Shown here in pieces: positions 28,632 through 38,557 of a stretch of 64,000 nucleotides of DNA (position 1 is the stretch's first letter; the number at the start of each line of letters is the position of its first letter). The stretch spans positions 2,170,001 to 2,234,000 of the forward strand of contig NZ_CP132976.1 of assembly GCF_030864005.1 (NCBI RefSeq). The letters are read 5' to 3'. The stretch comes from Achromobacter seleniivolatilans (GTDB taxonomy: Bacteria; Pseudomonadota; Gammaproteobacteria; Burkholderiales; Burkholderiaceae_B). The position numbers and the translations under genes are program-made. The notes under the pieces are model-generated. The model worked only from the letters and a program-made list of their open reading frames with translations. It did no database searches and was not told the origin of the DNA.

Positions 28632-29486
28632 TCAGGCCTTACCCGCGCATTCGTAGACTGTCTGCCCGCGCAGACGAAAATCCCGGCTGATGTAGGTGAA
28701 GTTCTCGGAGTGGCCCGCAAACAGCAAGCCACCCGGCTTGAGCAACGGCGCAAACCGCTCCAGAATCTTCGCCTGCGTAGGCTTGTCGAAATAAATCATG
28801 ACGTTGCGGCAAAAGATCACGTCGAACTTTTCGTTGATCGGCCAGGAAGGCGCCAACAGGTTCAAGGTCTCGTACCGCACCATGTCCGCAATTTCCGGGC
28901 GCACCCGCACTTGCCCTTCGTTCGCGCCACGGCCTTTCAAGAAGAAGCGGCGCAAGCGCTCGTCTTCCATCTTGGCGACCCGTTCGGCCGGATAGACCGC
29001 CGCGCGGGCCCGATTCAACACATTGGTGTCGATATCGGTGGCCAGCACCGAGGACGAGCCGCCACGCGGACCGAGCGCCTCAACCAGCGTGATCGCAATG
29101 GAATACGGCTCTTCGCCCGTGGAGGCCGCGCAGCACCACACGGATACCGGACCGCCGCGCTTCTTGGCAAAGTCGGCCAGTATCGGGAAATGGTGCGATT
29201 CGCGGAAGAATGCCGTCAGGTTCGTCGTGAGCGCGTTGACAAAGTCTTCCCACTCAGCCGCATCGGGCTCATCTTCCAGCTGATCCAGATAGCTGCCGAA
29301 GTCCTGCCGGCCAAGAGCGCGCAAACGCCTTGCCAGCCGGCTGTAGACCATTTCACGCTTGTGCGTACCCAGTGAAATACCGGCGCGAGCGTGAATCATC
29401 TTGCGGACGCGGGAAAAGTCCGCGTCGCGAAAATCGAATTGGCGTTCCACCGAAGCGGACGGCGCCGAGGTTGCTGCAGTTGCCAC
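28632..29486 (-). CDS. cheR: Chemoreceptor methyltransferase CheR
   Basis: CheR (284 residues) methylates receptor glutamates using S-adenosylmethionine. The SAM-binding region is [15 protein letters not shown] (about residues 112-126). [14 protein letters not shown] and [14 protein letters not shown] are CheR-typical. The N-terminal helical domain (about 17-90) contacts the receptor, and the small beta-subdomain can bind the pentapeptide tail seen on the MCPs at 1740 and 3685. The start is a GTG at 29486, with AGGA about 5 bases upstream. It is 8 bases after the upstream MCP gene. Confidence 0.97.
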   Translation of the reverse strand: MATAATSAPSASVERQFDFRDADFSRVRKMIHARAGISLGTHKREMVYSRLARRLRALGRQDFGSYLDQLEDEPDAAEWEDFVNALTTNLTAFFRESHHFPILADFAKKRGGPVSVWCCAASTGEEPYSIAITLVEALGPRGGSSSVLATDIDTNVLNRARAAVYPAERVAKMEDERLRRFFLKGRGANEGQVRVRPEIADMVRYETLNLLAPSWPINEKFDVIFCRNVMIYFDKPTQAKILERFAPLLKPGGLLFAGHSENFTYISRDFRLRGQTVYECAGKA

Positions 29487-29494
29487 TAGTGTCC

Positions 29495-31198
29495 TCAGTG
29501 CCCAAGCGCAAACGCGTCAGGCGCTTGCAATCTTGAGTCGTCATCGGACGAACGCATCGAAGACAGGCGGTGTGCCGGCACTTCAATGACTTCGCCTGCA
29601 TTGATTTTGAACACCGCAACGGCTTCGGCCAGGCGTTGCGCCTGCTCTTGCAACGAGCCGGCCGCCGCGGCGGCTTCTTCCACCAGCGCCGCATTCTGTT
29701 GCGTCACTTCGTCCATCTGCGAAACCGCGCGATTGACTTGATCAATACCGCTGGACTGCTCTTCGGATGCTGCCGAGATCTCGCCCATGATGTTCGTCAC
29801 GCGCTTGACCGAGGCCACGATCTCTTGCATGGTCGCGCCGGCGCGTTCCACTTGCTGCGAACCCGCGCCCACCTTGGTCACCGAGTCTTCGATCAGACCC
29901 TTGATTTCCTTGGCCGCTTGCGCGCTGCGCTGCGCCAGCGAGCGCACTTCGCCCGCCACCACTGCGAAGCCCTTGCCCTGCTCGCCCGCTCTTGCGGCTT
30001 CCACGGCGGCGTTCAACGCCAGGATGTTGGTCTGGAAGGCAATGCCATCAATCACCGACACGATTTCGGAAATCTTGCGCGAACTGGCCGAAATGTCGTG
30101 CATGGTATTGACCACTTCCGACACCGCGGAACCGCCGCGCTCGGCTACGTCAGACGCGCTTGCTGCAAGCTGATTGGCTTGGCGAGCATTGTCAGCGTTC
30201 TGCTTCACGGTAGAAGCCAGTTGCTCCATCGACGCCGCGGTTTCTTCAAGCGACGCGGCCTGCTGTTCGGTACGGCTGGACAGATCCGTATTGCCGGCCG
30301 CGATTTCATGCGAGCCAACATTGATTTCGTCTACGCCACGGCGCACCGTCGCCACCGTTCGGGTCAGGCTTTCCTGCATGCGCTTGAGCGCCGCGAAGAG
30401 CTGGCCGATTTCATTGGTATTGCGCGCATCGACTCGGGCGGTCAGGTCACCGCCAGCGATACGGTCAAAATGATGGCCGGCCTCTTTCAGCGGCTGCAAC
30501 ACGCGGCGGCGCAGGAAGACATAGGTGGCAAACACGAGCAACGCGGCGATCACGCCGCCAGCGCTGACAGCAATCAAAACGAATTGATAGCGCACCTGCG
30601 CCACTTCATGCGCGTCAAGCATCTTGCTGGCGCGCCAGAAATCAAAACCCTCCACAGCCCGGGCAAAGCGCCCTTCCAGCGCATCTTGCACCGTCTGGAT
30701 CTGCTTCTGGTAGGCCGGCATGTCTGCCTTTTCCAGCGCGGCGACCAGCGGGTTCAAACCCTGCTGCTGCAACGCGCCATAGGCGGCTTCAATTTCTTTC
30801 AGCGATTCAACCGCTTCCGCGGGCTGCGGCAGGGTCTTGTAATACTCGAATTCTGCCTGGCCTTTGTTCAAGGAAGCCTTGGCGCGGTCCAGCAGCCCGC
30901 TGGCTTCCGACGACAGACCTTGCGTCAGCAAGGTGGCCTGGCCCACGCTGCCCACGATGTCTGCGTAGTTGGCCGAGGCTGCGCGGCTCAAGCCGCCCAG
31001 GGTGTCCTTGTAGCTGGACACGACGCGGCCGACCGCATCGTCCAGCTCTTGTGATTGCTTGATTTCAGCCAACGTCCCATTACTGATGCGCAGAGACAGC
31101 ACGCCAAGCGCCGCTCCGATCACCAACATGAATGAGAAGAACGCCAGCACCCACAAAAGGCTGCTGCGTATCGTCATGTTCGCGAAAAACTTGCGCAT
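29495..31198 (-). CDS. Methyl-accepting chemotaxis protein in the che operon
   Basis: A membrane chemoreceptor of 567 residues placed where tar sits in enterics, between cheW and cheR. I chose the ATG at 31198 ([14 protein letters not shown]); the frame is open 45 bases further upstream. It has a membrane helix (about 12-33), a periplasmic helical domain, a second membrane helix (about 190-212), HAMP, and the signalling hairpin almost identical to those of the left-end MCPs. It ends soon after the methylation helix, with DAFALGH. There is no long Pro/Ala tether and no WESF-type CheR-docking tail. Ligand unknown. Confidence 0.95.
   Translation of the reverse strand: MRKFFANMTIRSSLLWVLAFFSFMLVIGAALGVLSLRISNGTLAEIKQSQELDDAVGRVVSSYKDTLGGLSRAASANYADIVGSVGQATLLTQGLSSEASGLLDRAKASLNKGQAEFEYYKTLPQPAEAVESLKEIEAAYGALQQQGLNPLVAALEKADMPAYQKQIQTVQDALEGRFARAVEGFDFWRASKMLDAHEVAQVRYQFVLIAVSAGGVIAALLVFATYVFLRRRVLQPLKEAGHHFDRIAGGDLTARVDARNTNEIGQLFAALKRMQESLTRTVATVRRGVDEINVGSHEIAAGNTDLSSRTEQQAASLEETAASMEQLASTVKQNADNARQANQLAASASDVAERGGSAVSEVVNTMHDISASSRKISEIVSVIDGIAFQTNILALNAAVEAARAGEQGKGFAVVAGEVRSLAQRSAQAAKEIKGLIEDSVTKVGAGSQQVERAGATMQEIVASVKRVTNIMGEISAASEEQSSGIDQVNRAVSQMDEVTQQNAALVEEAAAAAGSLQEQAQRLAEAVAVFKINAGEVIEVPAHRLSSMRSSDDDSRLQAPDAFALGH
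29572..30417 (-). repeat. Near-identical MCP signalling-domain repeat, copy C
   Basis: Third full copy, inside the che operon MCP and about 25 kb from copies A and B, in the same orientation. The downstream tether seen in A and B is largely missing here. Confidence 0.85.
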
Positions 31199-31292
31199 CA
31201 CAAGAACCACCCCTTGACTGCAATCGTTAAAGGAAAGCGCCACATCGGATTCAATATGGCGCCCTTACCCCGCAATTCAGGCCAAACTCCGA

Positions 31293-31793
31293 TCAGGAGG
31301 CGACCTTCTCCACCAAAGCCATTTCGTCGCTGGTCATCATCTTTTCGATGTCAACCAGGATCAACATGCGCTCGTCGACCGTGCCCAGTCCCGTCAGGTA
31401 TTCCGTGGACAGCGTGGCGCCGAACTCCGGAGCCGGACGAATCTGGCCGGAATTGAGCATCAGCACGTCAGACACACCATCAACCACGATGCCGACAACA
31501 CGGCGGTCCAGGTTGAGGATGATGACAACGGTCTGCTCGTTGTAATCAACGCGGCCCAGGTTGAACTTGATGCGCAGATCCACGATCGGGACGATGATCC
31601 CGCGCAGATTGGTCACGCCCTTGATGAAAGGCGGAACGTTTGCGATGCGGGTAACCGTGTCGGCGTCGTAGCCACGGATTTCCTGCACCTTCAGGATGTC
31701 GATGCCGTACTCTTCATCGCCCAGCGTGAAGACCAGGAACTCGCTGCCGACATCTTCATTACGCGCGGATTGCGCTTGCGGTTTGGCTGCCAT
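31293..31793 (-). CDS. cheW: Chemotaxis coupling protein CheW
   Basis: CheW (166 residues) links chemoreceptors to the CheA kinase. It is a single CheW/SH3-like fold with [36 protein letters not shown] and [11 protein letters not shown], all typical. A 15-residue polar N-terminus ([11 protein letters not shown]) precedes the domain. It follows cheA by 17 bases and is followed by the operon MCP gene after 94 bases. Confidence 0.98.
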   Translation of the reverse strand: MAAKPQAQSARNEDVGSEFLVFTLGDEEYGIDILKVQEIRGYDADTVTRIANVPPFIKGVTNLRGIIVPIVDLRIKFNLGRVDYNEQTVVIILNLDRRVVGIVVDGVSDVLMLNSGQIRPAPEFGATLSTEYLTGLGTVDERMLILVDIEKMMTSDEMALVEKVAS

Positions 31794-31810
31794 GATTTTT
31801 TAATGCTCCA

Positions 31811-33913
31811 TCAATTCAAAATGGCTTCGGGCTGCGACCAACGTTCACGGTTGGCGCGCGCAAGCGCAAATACATCGACAATCAGCGCTACGCTGCCATC
31901 GCCCAGGATGGTGGCGGCGGAGATGCCGGGAACCTTGCGGTAGTTCGACTCTAGATTCTTGACCACCACCTGGTGCTGGCCGATCAGGTGATCCACCAAC
32001 AGCGCAAAGCGGCGTTCTTCAGCTTGCATGATGACCGCGATGGCCTGCGTGGGGTCCGATTGGGCTTCGCCCACGGAGAACACACGGTGCATCTCGACCA
32101 GCGGCAGGTATTCACCACGCACATGCATCACACGTTCGTTGCCAGCCACCGAATAGATCTGGTCATTCGTGGGTTGCAGCGACTCGGTCACATGGTTCAG
32201 CGGCAAGATGAAGGTTTCTTCACCCACGCGCACCGACATGCCGTCCAGGATCGCCAAGGTCAGCGGCAGCACGATACGCGTCGTGGTGCCGTTGCCCGGC
32301 TCGCAAGACAGCTGCACGTGGCCGCCCATGTCCTGAATGTTTCGGCGCACCACGTCCATGCCGACGCCACGGCCGGAAATGTCCGTGACCTTTTCGGCCG
32401 TGGAGAAACCCGGCGCAAAAATCAGCTGCCAGATTTCGTCGTCAGGCGAGTTTTCGTTGACGGGCAGGCCTTGGGCCATGGCCTTCTTCAGAATCTTCTC
32501 GCGGTTCAGACCGGCGCCGTCGTCGCTGACTTCAATGACGATGTTTCCGCCATTGTGTTGCGCCGACAACACCAGTTGCCCCACGGGATCTTTGCCGGAA
32601 GCGACACGCTTTTCAGGCGTCTCGATACCGTGATCCAGACTGTTGCGCACCAAGTGGGTCAACGGGTCGATGATGCGTTCGATCAGGCTCTTGTCCAGCT
32701 CGGTCGCGCGGCCATATGTTTGCAGTTCGATCTGCTTGCCCATCTTGCCGGCAATATCACGCACCAGACGCGGGAAGCGGCTGAACACGTAGTCCATCGG
32801 CATCATGCGGATCGACATGACCGCTTCTTGCAAATCGCGGGCGTTGCGTTCCAGCTGCTCCATGCCGTTAAGCAGGCGATCATGCAGCACCGGGTCCAGC
32901 GTGGAGGCCGTTTGCGCCAGCATGGCTTGCGTAATGACCAGTTCGCCCACCAGGTTGATCACCTGGTCAACTTTTTCCACACCCACGCGTATCGACGTCG
33001 ATTCCTTGTCAGCATGCGCCGGCGCAGCTGGGCGGGTAGCCTTGGCTGCCGCTTGCGTGATCGCTTCGGCGGCTGCTGCGGTTTCCGCAACAACGGGCGC
33101 CGCCACAGGCGCGGCGGCCGCAGGAGCTTCCGCAGCCACGACTGCGGGCTGGGCCTCAGGTGCCACAGCGCCAGCAGCCGGAGCAGCTTCGCGGGTGATG
33201 TTCAGTTGGTCGCCGTCAACGATGAAGCAGCACACGGCTTCGATGTCGTCCGGCGTGCAGGTGCTGTCCACCCAGACGGTCAGCACGCCATCGGCGCGTT
33301 CGCTTGCGCGGACGTTGCCCAGATTACCCATTTCTTCAAGCAAGGACGCGGCGTCCTTGTCTGACACTTTGGTGATCCGAACCTTCAACGGCAGGTTGCC
33401 GGCATCAGTTGCCGGAGCGGCGGGAGCGAGCGGCACGGGAGCAGGCGCGGCTACAACCGGAGCCGGAGCGGGAGCCGGAGCAGGCGCCGGCGCGGCAGCC
33501 GCGGCGGGGTCTTGTTGCTCCAGCGCCAGCTGCCTCAATACGGCGCAGATACGCTCAAACACGGCATCATCGGGCTCTTCGGAGGCCCGATAGGCATCCA
33601 GTTGGCTTTTGAGCACGTCTTTCGTTTCCAAGAAAATATCAATCATGTCCGTACGCAGCGCCATTTCGCCGCGACGGATTGCGTCAAGAAGGTTTTCAAG
33701 CAGGTGGGTAGTGCCCGCCAGCTGCGTAAAACAGCCGAACGTCGCGGCTCCGCCCTTGATCGAGTGCGCTGCGCGGAAGATGGCGTTCAGCTGCTCGATG
33801 TCGGGCGCGCCCACATCAAGTTCCAGCAGCAGCTGCTCCATTTGCGCGAGCAGCTCATCTGCCTCGTCGAAAAAGGTCTCGTAAAACTGACTGAGGTCCA
33901 AACCAGAACTCAT
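31811..33913 (-). CDS. cheA: Chemotaxis sensor kinase CheA
   Basis: CheA (700 residues) is the histidine kinase of the chemotaxis complex and phosphorylates CheY and CheB. The HPt domain holds His50 in RAAHSIKGGAATFG. A Pro/Ala-rich linker (about 135-165) with an Ala-Pro repeat follows, then a P2-like region with KVSDKDAASLLEEMG and a second Ala-rich linker (about 245-300). After it come the dimerisation helices (VDQVINLVGELVITQAML), the ATPase domain (N-box HLVRNSLDHGIE, G-boxes DDGAGL and ISGRGVGMDVV), and the C-terminal CheW-like domain (about 565-700). The long linkers make it larger than the 654-residue E. coli protein. Confidence 0.98.
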   Translation of the reverse strand: MSSGLDLSQFYETFFDEADELLAQMEQLLLELDVGAPDIEQLNAIFRAAHSIKGGAATFGCFTQLAGTTHLLENLLDAIRRGEMALRTDMIDIFLETKDVLKSQLDAYRASEEPDDAVFERICAVLRQLALEQQDPAAAAAPAPAPAPAPAPVVAAPAPVPLAPAAPATDAGNLPLKVRITKVSDKDAASLLEEMGNLGNVRASERADGVLTVWVDSTCTPDDIEAVCCFIVDGDQLNITREAAPAAGAVAPEAQPAVVAAEAPAAAAPVAAPVVAETAAAAEAITQAAAKATRPAAPAHADKESTSIRVGVEKVDQVINLVGELVITQAMLAQTASTLDPVLHDRLLNGMEQLERNARDLQEAVMSIRMMPMDYVFSRFPRLVRDIAGKMGKQIELQTYGRATELDKSLIERIIDPLTHLVRNSLDHGIETPEKRVASGKDPVGQLVLSAQHNGGNIVIEVSDDGAGLNREKILKKAMAQGLPVNENSPDDEIWQLIFAPGFSTAEKVTDISGRGVGMDVVRRNIQDMGGHVQLSCEPGNGTTTRIVLPLTLAILDGMSVRVGEETFILPLNHVTESLQPTNDQIYSVAGNERVMHVRGEYLPLVEMHRVFSVGEAQSDPTQAIAVIMQAEERRFALLVDHLIGQHQVVVKNLESNYRKVPGISAATILGDGSVALIVDVFALARANRERWSQPEAILN

Positions 33914-33942
33914 GACCCGTACGCCTTCATAAATGAACCTGC

Positions 33943-34323
33943 TTACGCGCCGGCTTGCTCATCGAGCAGCTCGGTCGCCAATTCCACCAGCACATCAGGG
34001 TCGACCGGCTTGGACAGCCAGCCACAAACGCCCAGGTCCCGAGCGGCCATCTTGCTATCCACATCATCTTCCGTGGTCAGCACCAGCACTGGCACATCCA
34101 GGTATTGATCCTGTTCGCGCAAGCCCTGAATCAATTCCAGCCCGCCCATGATCGGCATGTTCCAGTCGCTGACGACCAGGTCCACTGTGTGGTTTTTGGC
34201 CACCTCCAGCGCTTCCTGGCCATTGCCGGCCGTCAATACCTTCCATCCTGCGCCCGTCAGCGTCGCCTGCACGATCATGCGCATCGTCGCTGAGTCGTCC
34301 GCCACCAGAATTGTTGCCGCCAT
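33943..34323 (-). CDS. Second CheY-like single-domain response regulator
   Basis: A 126-residue receiver domain with no output domain. The acidic pocket is in VADDSATMRM, the phospho-acceptor is Asp53 in [11 protein letters not shown], the Thr is in VLTTEDDVDSK and the Lys in WLSKPVDPDVLVELA. It is probably phosphorylated by CheA, whose gene is 29 bases downstream. It may act as a phosphate sink or on another target, because the other CheY, beside cheZ, is the closer match to the motor-binding type. It sits between motB and cheA, where enterics have nothing. Confidence 0.93.
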   Translation of the reverse strand: MAATILVADDSATMRMIVQATLTGAGWKVLTAGNGQEALEVAKNHTVDLVVSDWNMPIMGGLELIQGLREQDQYLDVPVLVLTTEDDVDSKMAARDLGVCGWLSKPVDPDVLVELATELLDEQAGA

Positions 34324-34325
34324 TG

Positions 34326-35315
34326 CTATCGAACCCCTTCAGCGGGCGGCGTATTGGCCGCTTCGCCTTGTTTGGTTGCCGTCGCGGCCTGGGTTGCGGC
34401 TTGCACCGCCTCCACGGCCGTTCCCACCTCACGGGCATCCTTGGCGCTAACGTCCGCAGCAGCGGCGTTCTCGCTTTCGATGCGCCGCTGGGTGCTCTGG
34501 TTGAGCACCACTAGGCTGATGCGTCTATTAACGGCGGCATACGGATCATCTTTAACCAGACTCATGCTGGAAGACAGACCTTGGATGCGCATGACCTTGC
34601 TTTCGGTCATGCCGCCCGCCACCAACTCCTGACGCGACGCGTTTGCACGGTCGGCCGAGAGCTCCCAATTACTGTAGGCCCGCTCGCCGCGTGCGTACTG
34701 CGACGCGTCGGTGTGGCCAGAAATGCTGACCCGGTTGGGCAATTCGTTCAACACCGGCCCCAGTTCGCGCAGAATGTCGCGCATATACGGCTGCACTTCC
34801 GCGCGGCCAGTAGCGAACATTGGGCGATTCTGGTTGTCGATGATCTGGATGCGCAGCCCTTCCGTCGTCAGATCGATCAGCAGCTGCGGCCTGAAACTCT
34901 TCAGGACAGGACTGGTTTCGATGACGTTTTCAAGGCGTTTTTTCAGGTTTTCCAGGCGGTGCTGTTCGCGCCGCTCGGCGTCGCCCATAGGCTGGGATTC
35001 AACACGATTACCCTGGCCGCGCCGCACATCGCCCTCGCTGCGCAAGGGGTCGCGTCCGCCGCCAGGCACCGCGCTGGTTTCCGCCGAGCTGCTGGGTCCG
35101 CCCGTGATTGCCACGCGCAAAGGCATACGGAAGTATTCCGCGATGCCCTTGAGTTCTTCGCGCGGCACGATGCTGACCAGCCACATGACCAGGAAGAACG
35201 CCATCATCGCCGTGATGAAGTCGGCGTATGCGATTTTCCAGCTTCCGCCGTGGTGCCCGCCGCCCTTGACCTTCTTGCGGCGGATCACCACACGGTGATT
35301 GTTTACCGTGCTCAT
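34326..35315 (-). CDS. motB: Flagellar motor stator protein MotB
   Basis: MotB (329 residues) anchors the stator to peptidoglycan and carries the proton-binding aspartate. A basic N-terminus ([19 protein letters not shown]) precedes a single membrane helix with the key Asp in [17 protein letters not shown] (about residue 31). The plug and linker come next, then the OmpA-like peptidoglycan-binding domain (about 165-270) with [13 protein letters not shown] and [14 protein letters not shown]. The tail is Ala-rich. It follows motA by 11 bases. Confidence 0.97.
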   Translation of the reverse strand: MSTVNNHRVVIRRKKVKGGGHHGGSWKIAYADFITAMMAFFLVMWLVSIVPREELKGIAEYFRMPLRVAITGGPSSSAETSAVPGGGRDPLRSEGDVRRGQGNRVESQPMGDAERREQHRLENLKKRLENVIETSPVLKSFRPQLLIDLTTEGLRIQIIDNQNRPMFATGRAEVQPYMRDILRELGPVLNELPNRVSISGHTDASQYARGERAYSNWELSADRANASRQELVAGGMTESKVMRIQGLSSSMSLVKDDPYAAVNRRISLVVLNQSTQRRIESENAAAADVSAKDAREVGTAVEAVQAATQAATATKQGEAANTPPAEGVR

Positions 35316-35326
35316 GGCCCGCTCCG

Positions 35327-36196
35327 TCAGCCCTTAGCGGTCGACTTGGTTTGCCGGACGTGCTCTTCCAGCTCACCGAAGGTCGGACGCACCGACGAGA
35401 ACAGCACCTTGCGGCCAAATTCCACCGCCAGTTGCGGCGGGTAGCCGTTCATGCTGGCCAGCAACGTGGTCTTGATGCATTCCAGCACTTTCATGGCTTC
35501 GTCGTTGCGGCGCTCGACGCGCGAGGCCAGCGGCCCCACAAAGCCGTACGCCAGCAAGATACCCAGGAACGTGCCGACCATGGCCTTGGAGATCAGGTCG
35601 CCCAGAATTGCCGGGGGCTGATCCACTGCTGCCAAGGCCTTGATCACGCCCAGCACCGCGGCCACGATACCGAAAGCGGGCAAACCGTCAGCCATCTGTT
35701 GCAAGGCATGCGCCGGCACTTCGCGCTCGTGGCGGTAGGTCTCGATTTCCTCATCCATGAGCGTTTCGATTTCGAACGAGCTCATGTTGCCGCTGATCAT
35801 GATGCGCAGGTAGTCCGTAATGAACTCCATGAGCTTCGCGTCTTTGGCGATACGGGGATATTCGCTGAAGATCGGGCTGGATGCCGGGTCCTCAATGTGC
35901 GATTCGATGGCCATCAGGCCTTCTCGGCGCGCTTTGTTCAGCAATACATACAGGAGCGCCATCAGCTCCATGTACACATCCTTGCCATAGTTAGAACTTT
36001 TCAGCGCGTCGGGCAGCGCCTTCTTGACCAGCATCAGCGACTTCTTGCTGTTGCCCGCAAGAAAAGCCCCAAAAGCCGAGCCGAAGATCAGCGTGAGCTC
36101 AAAGGGTTGGTAAAGCGCGCCCAAGTGGCCGCCCAGCGCTATGAAGCTGCCGACGACCGACACGATCACCACGAGAAAACCGATAACAATCAACAC
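35327..36196 (-). CDS. motA: Flagellar motor stator protein MotA
   Basis: MotA (289 residues) forms with MotB the proton channel of the motor. There are four membrane helices, at about 2-22, 30-50, 170-195 and 200-222. It has the family pattern [19 protein letters not shown] near the start and [21 protein letters not shown] at helix 3. The start is a GTG at 36196 followed by LIVIGF; the ATG two bases upstream is in another frame and runs into a stop. AGGGG lies about 6 bases before. It is 118 bases after flhC, so it may be in the flhDC transcript or have its own promoter. Confidence 0.97.
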   Translation of the reverse strand: MLIVIGFLVVIVSVVGSFIALGGHLGALYQPFELTLIFGSAFGAFLAGNSKKSLMLVKKALPDALKSSNYGKDVYMELMALLYVLLNKARREGLMAIESHIEDPASSPIFSEYPRIAKDAKLMEFITDYLRIMISGNMSSFEIETLMDEEIETYRHEREVPAHALQQMADGLPAFGIVAAVLGVIKALAAVDQPPAILGDLISKAMVGTFLGILLAYGFVGPLASRVERRNDEAMKVLECIKTTLLASMNGYPPQLAVEFGRKVLFSSVRPTFGELEEHVRQTKSTAKG

Positions 36197-36314
36197 ATCA
36201 GGCCCCTGCCAACGAAGTCTAAAACCGGCGTCAATGATCCCTCATTCCCCACAACCCAAAAAGGCGGGTTACGGGGAGTTTCTTAGGGCTTTTGATGTAT
36301 TTGAACGCCGCCGG

Positions 36315-36896
36315 TCAAGACCGGGCAGCATCAATAGCAGGCGCAGGGCGGGTGCCCGCGCGTGCTTTAGCCGCAGCGCGGGTCTTGCCGGCGCGGGGTG
36401 GCGGCCGGCAAATCGCGCACACGAAGTCCGATTGCGGATCGTGGGCGTGGGCGATGAAATGACCGCCACACTGGCGGCACGCAGAGAGTTGCAGCATGCC
36501 GCTATCGAAGAAGCGCACCAGCATCCAGGCCCGCGTAAAACTCAGGACGGGCTCGGTATTTTCCACACCATCCAAACCAGCATTTTCTAAATACAGGCGA
36601 TAGGCGTCGATAATTGCGCGTATACCCTTACTACTCGTCCGCGTATTCAGAAATGAGTACACGTTATAAAACAACGAGGAATGGATATTCGGCAGCCAGG
36701 TCATGAACCAGTCAACCGAAAAAGGCAGCATGCCCTTGGGTGGCGAGCAACCGCGTATTTCGCGGTACAGGCGTGCCAGCCGGTCGTGACTGAGACTGGT
36801 TTCAGCCTCTAACACTTGCAGCCGCGCTCCTAATGTAATCATGGAGCTGGCGAGCAGGATGTCATCCGCTTCCTGCGATACGCTCTTGGTGGCCAT
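36315..36896 (-). CDS. flhC: Flagellar master regulator subunit FlhC
   Basis: FlhC (193 residues) joins FlhD in the FlhD4C2 activator of class II flagellar promoters. It starts MATKSVSQEADDILLASSMI and has LGARLQVLEAETSLSHDRL, typical of FlhC. The zinc site is visible as two CxxC pairs, CRQC and CAIC (about residues 137-161). The tail after 165 is basic and Ala-rich (RAGKTRAAAKARAG), slightly different from enteric FlhC. It is 32 bases after flhD. Confidence 0.97.
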   Translation of the reverse strand: MATKSVSQEADDILLASSMITLGARLQVLEAETSLSHDRLARLYREIRGCSPPKGMLPFSVDWFMTWLPNIHSSLFYNVYSFLNTRTSSKGIRAIIDAYRLYLENAGLDGVENTEPVLSFTRAWMLVRFFDSGMLQLSACRQCGGHFIAHAHDPQSDFVCAICRPPPRAGKTRAAAKARAGTRPAPAIDAARS

Positions 36897-36928
36897 TACA
36901 CGTGTCCGAGTGGGGGATCGAGCGGCCG

Positions 36929-37252
36929 TCAGGCCAGTTCTTCTACAGGTTGCTTGGCCAGCAGGATCGTTGCGTGCGCTTGTTGCAGCGCACCACCCAA
37001 TACATCATGGGTCAACGCAGACAGCAGGCTGTAATCGTCAAAGCGGAACCGGCAAAGCAGCGAACTGGAGCTAGCCAGCTTGACCAGCTGTGCTGGCGAC
37101 AAACGCATCAAAATGTCAGCAACTTCGTTGCTGAACCCCAAACGGAACATCGATGCAGCGTAGTCATCACGCAACATTCGTTGCGCAAGTAACAGGTATG
37201 ACAGATTTACCTCGCGGATATCTGCCAGCAATGAATTTTCGACTTGTTGCAC
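36929..37252 (-). CDS. flhD: Flagellar master regulator subunit FlhD
   Basis: FlhD (107 residues) is the other half of the FlhD4C2 master activator. The pattern [20 protein letters not shown] at residues 8-27, followed by [20 protein letters not shown], is diagnostic. The start is a GTG at 37252, with GGGAG about 6 bases upstream. A GTG start on a master regulator may hold its level down. Its promoter lies in the long AT-rich gap shared with fliA. Confidence 0.96.
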   Translation of the reverse strand: MQQVENSLLADIREVNLSYLLLAQRMLRDDYAASMFRLGFSNEVADILMRLSPAQLVKLASSSSLLCRFRFDDYSLLSALTHDVLGGALQQAHATILLAKQPVEELA

Positions 37253-37683
37253 GCCCTACTCCCTATCCCTATCCCACCCAAGGGGCTTGAAAACCAAAGG
37301 CGCCTGTAACTAATGTTTCCAGACTGCCCGCTGCATCCTGTTTTAATGCGAAATGTATCATTTGTTCGCAATTTAAGTAAAATTTACCACAGGTGATGTC
37401 ATTTTCTATGACTTATATGACAAATCTTTGTTGATATTGCGCAACTTACGAAAACAGACACACCTTGACATATAAACCGCTGGACCAATCGAAGGCAATT
37501 TGCCAAATAGGCATTCAAAACAATGCGTGCTTAACGGAATGAAATATTGGCTTGTCCCGACAATGTCACCTTGCCGATCACGTAATCTTGGTAGCTTTAG
37601 CGCAGCCGCGCGTTTGTCGACAATGTCGCAAATTGACAACAATCGACGACGCGTCACGATGGACACCGCCTGACATTCCCGCA
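37253..37683. promoter_or_regulatory. AT-rich divergent control region between flhD and fliA
   Basis: 431 bp with no supportable gene, markedly richer in A and T than its surroundings, especially 37340-37550. It must contain the promoter of the flhDC-mot-che operon (minus) and that of fliA (plus). Visible elements are an inverted repeat TGTCAT (37397-37402) / ATGACA (37417-37422), an extra ATGAC at 37408-37412, and a TTGACA hexamer at 37465-37470 that has no good -10 partner. The large size fits a master operon with several regulators. No sigma-28 box was found. Confidence 0.6.
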
Positions 37684-38439
37684 ATGCCCCACGCAGAAGA
37701 CAGCTTGGTCGAATATGCCCCGCTAGTGCGGAAGCTGGCCCTGCAATTGCTCGCCCGGCTTCCCGCCAGCGTTGAGCTTGACGACCTGATACAGGCCGGC
37801 ATGATCGGTCTGCTGGACGCCGTAAGGCGCTATCAGGAAACCGCCGACGCCCAATTTGAAACCTACGCCACGACCCGTATCCGTGGCGCGATGCTGGACG
37901 AACTCCGCGGCCAGGATTGGTTGCCGCGCAGCGTTCGCACCAAGGCTCGTAAGATTGACCAGGCGATTCAGCAGTTAGAACAACGTCTGATGCGTGCGCC
38001 TACAGAAGCGGAAATCGCGCAACAACTTGAAATACCGCTAAACGAATACCAATCGTTACTGCACGACGCCCAAGGCGTGCAGATCGTCCATTACGAAGAT
38101 TTCACGACCGAGCCTGATTCGGCATCCGGCCAATCAGACTGGTCCGCCACGCTGAACCACGGCTCCGCCGGCGGCAATCCGCTGGACTCGCTGCTGGCCG
38201 GCGATTTCCGCCTTGCATTGATACACGCTATCGACACACTTCCGGATCGCGAAAAGCTGCTGTTGTCGCTGTGTTACGAGCAAGGGCTGAATCTGAAAGA
38301 AATTGGCGCGATCATGAATGTGACTGAAGCCCGTGTGTGCCAGCTGCGTTCGCAGGCGACAGCACGGATTCGGGCCAAGCTGAAGGACCAGGCTTGGCAT
38401 GCACTGCCCCAAGAAGGGCAGATCGCGCAGATTATTTAG
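37684..38439 (+). CDS. fliA: Flagellar sigma-28 factor FliA
   Basis: FliA directs RNA polymerase to late flagellar promoters such as those before fliC and flgM in this window. I chose the ATG at 37684 (MPHAEDSLVEYAPLV), giving 251 residues, close to the family; the frame is open 132 bases further upstream. Region 2 has VELDDLIQAGMIGLLDAVRRY and FETYATTRIRGAMLDELRGQDWLPR. Region 3 has APTEAEIAQQL. Region 4 has LPDREKLLLSLCYEQGLNLKEIG and TEARVCQLRSQA. No clear ribosome-binding site. It diverges from flhDC rather than adjoining fliC as in enterics. Confidence 0.97.
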   Translation: MPHAEDSLVEYAPLVRKLALQLLARLPASVELDDLIQAGMIGLLDAVRRYQETADAQFETYATTRIRGAMLDELRGQDWLPRSVRTKARKIDQAIQQLEQRLMRAPTEAEIAQQLEIPLNEYQSLLHDAQGVQIVHYEDFTTEPDSASGQSDWSATLNHGSAGGNPLDSLLAGDFRLALIHAIDTLPDREKLLLSLCYEQGLNLKEIGAIMNVTEARVCQLRSQATARIRAKLKDQAWHALPQEGQIAQII

Positions 38440-38440
38440 G

Positions 38441-38460
38441 CGTGCGGCAAGTACCGCACG
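38441..38460 (+). other. Stem-loop just after fliA
   Basis: Perfect 7-bp stem CGTGCGG / CCGCACG with a 6-base loop, directly after the fliA stop. No T-run follows. It may pause transcription or protect the fliA message. Confidence 0.35.
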
Positions 38461-38557
38461 TTAGCGCGGACATCGTTTTGCGCAGCCTGGCCCCTGGCCC
38501 CCACTCTCTGTTCGCGGCCACGCCCGAACGCCCCCACCGATACGAAACGGAAACGCA

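Noticed and set aside
33409..33500. Short repeat of Pro/Ala codons in cheA as a possible tandem repeat locus
   Set aside because: It is simply the Pro/Ala linker of CheA. It is in frame, imperfect and common in such linkers.
37573..37585. GCCGATCA as a sigma-28 -10 element before fliA
   Set aside because: No -35 element 11 bases upstream, and fliA is normally under FlhDC and sigma-70.
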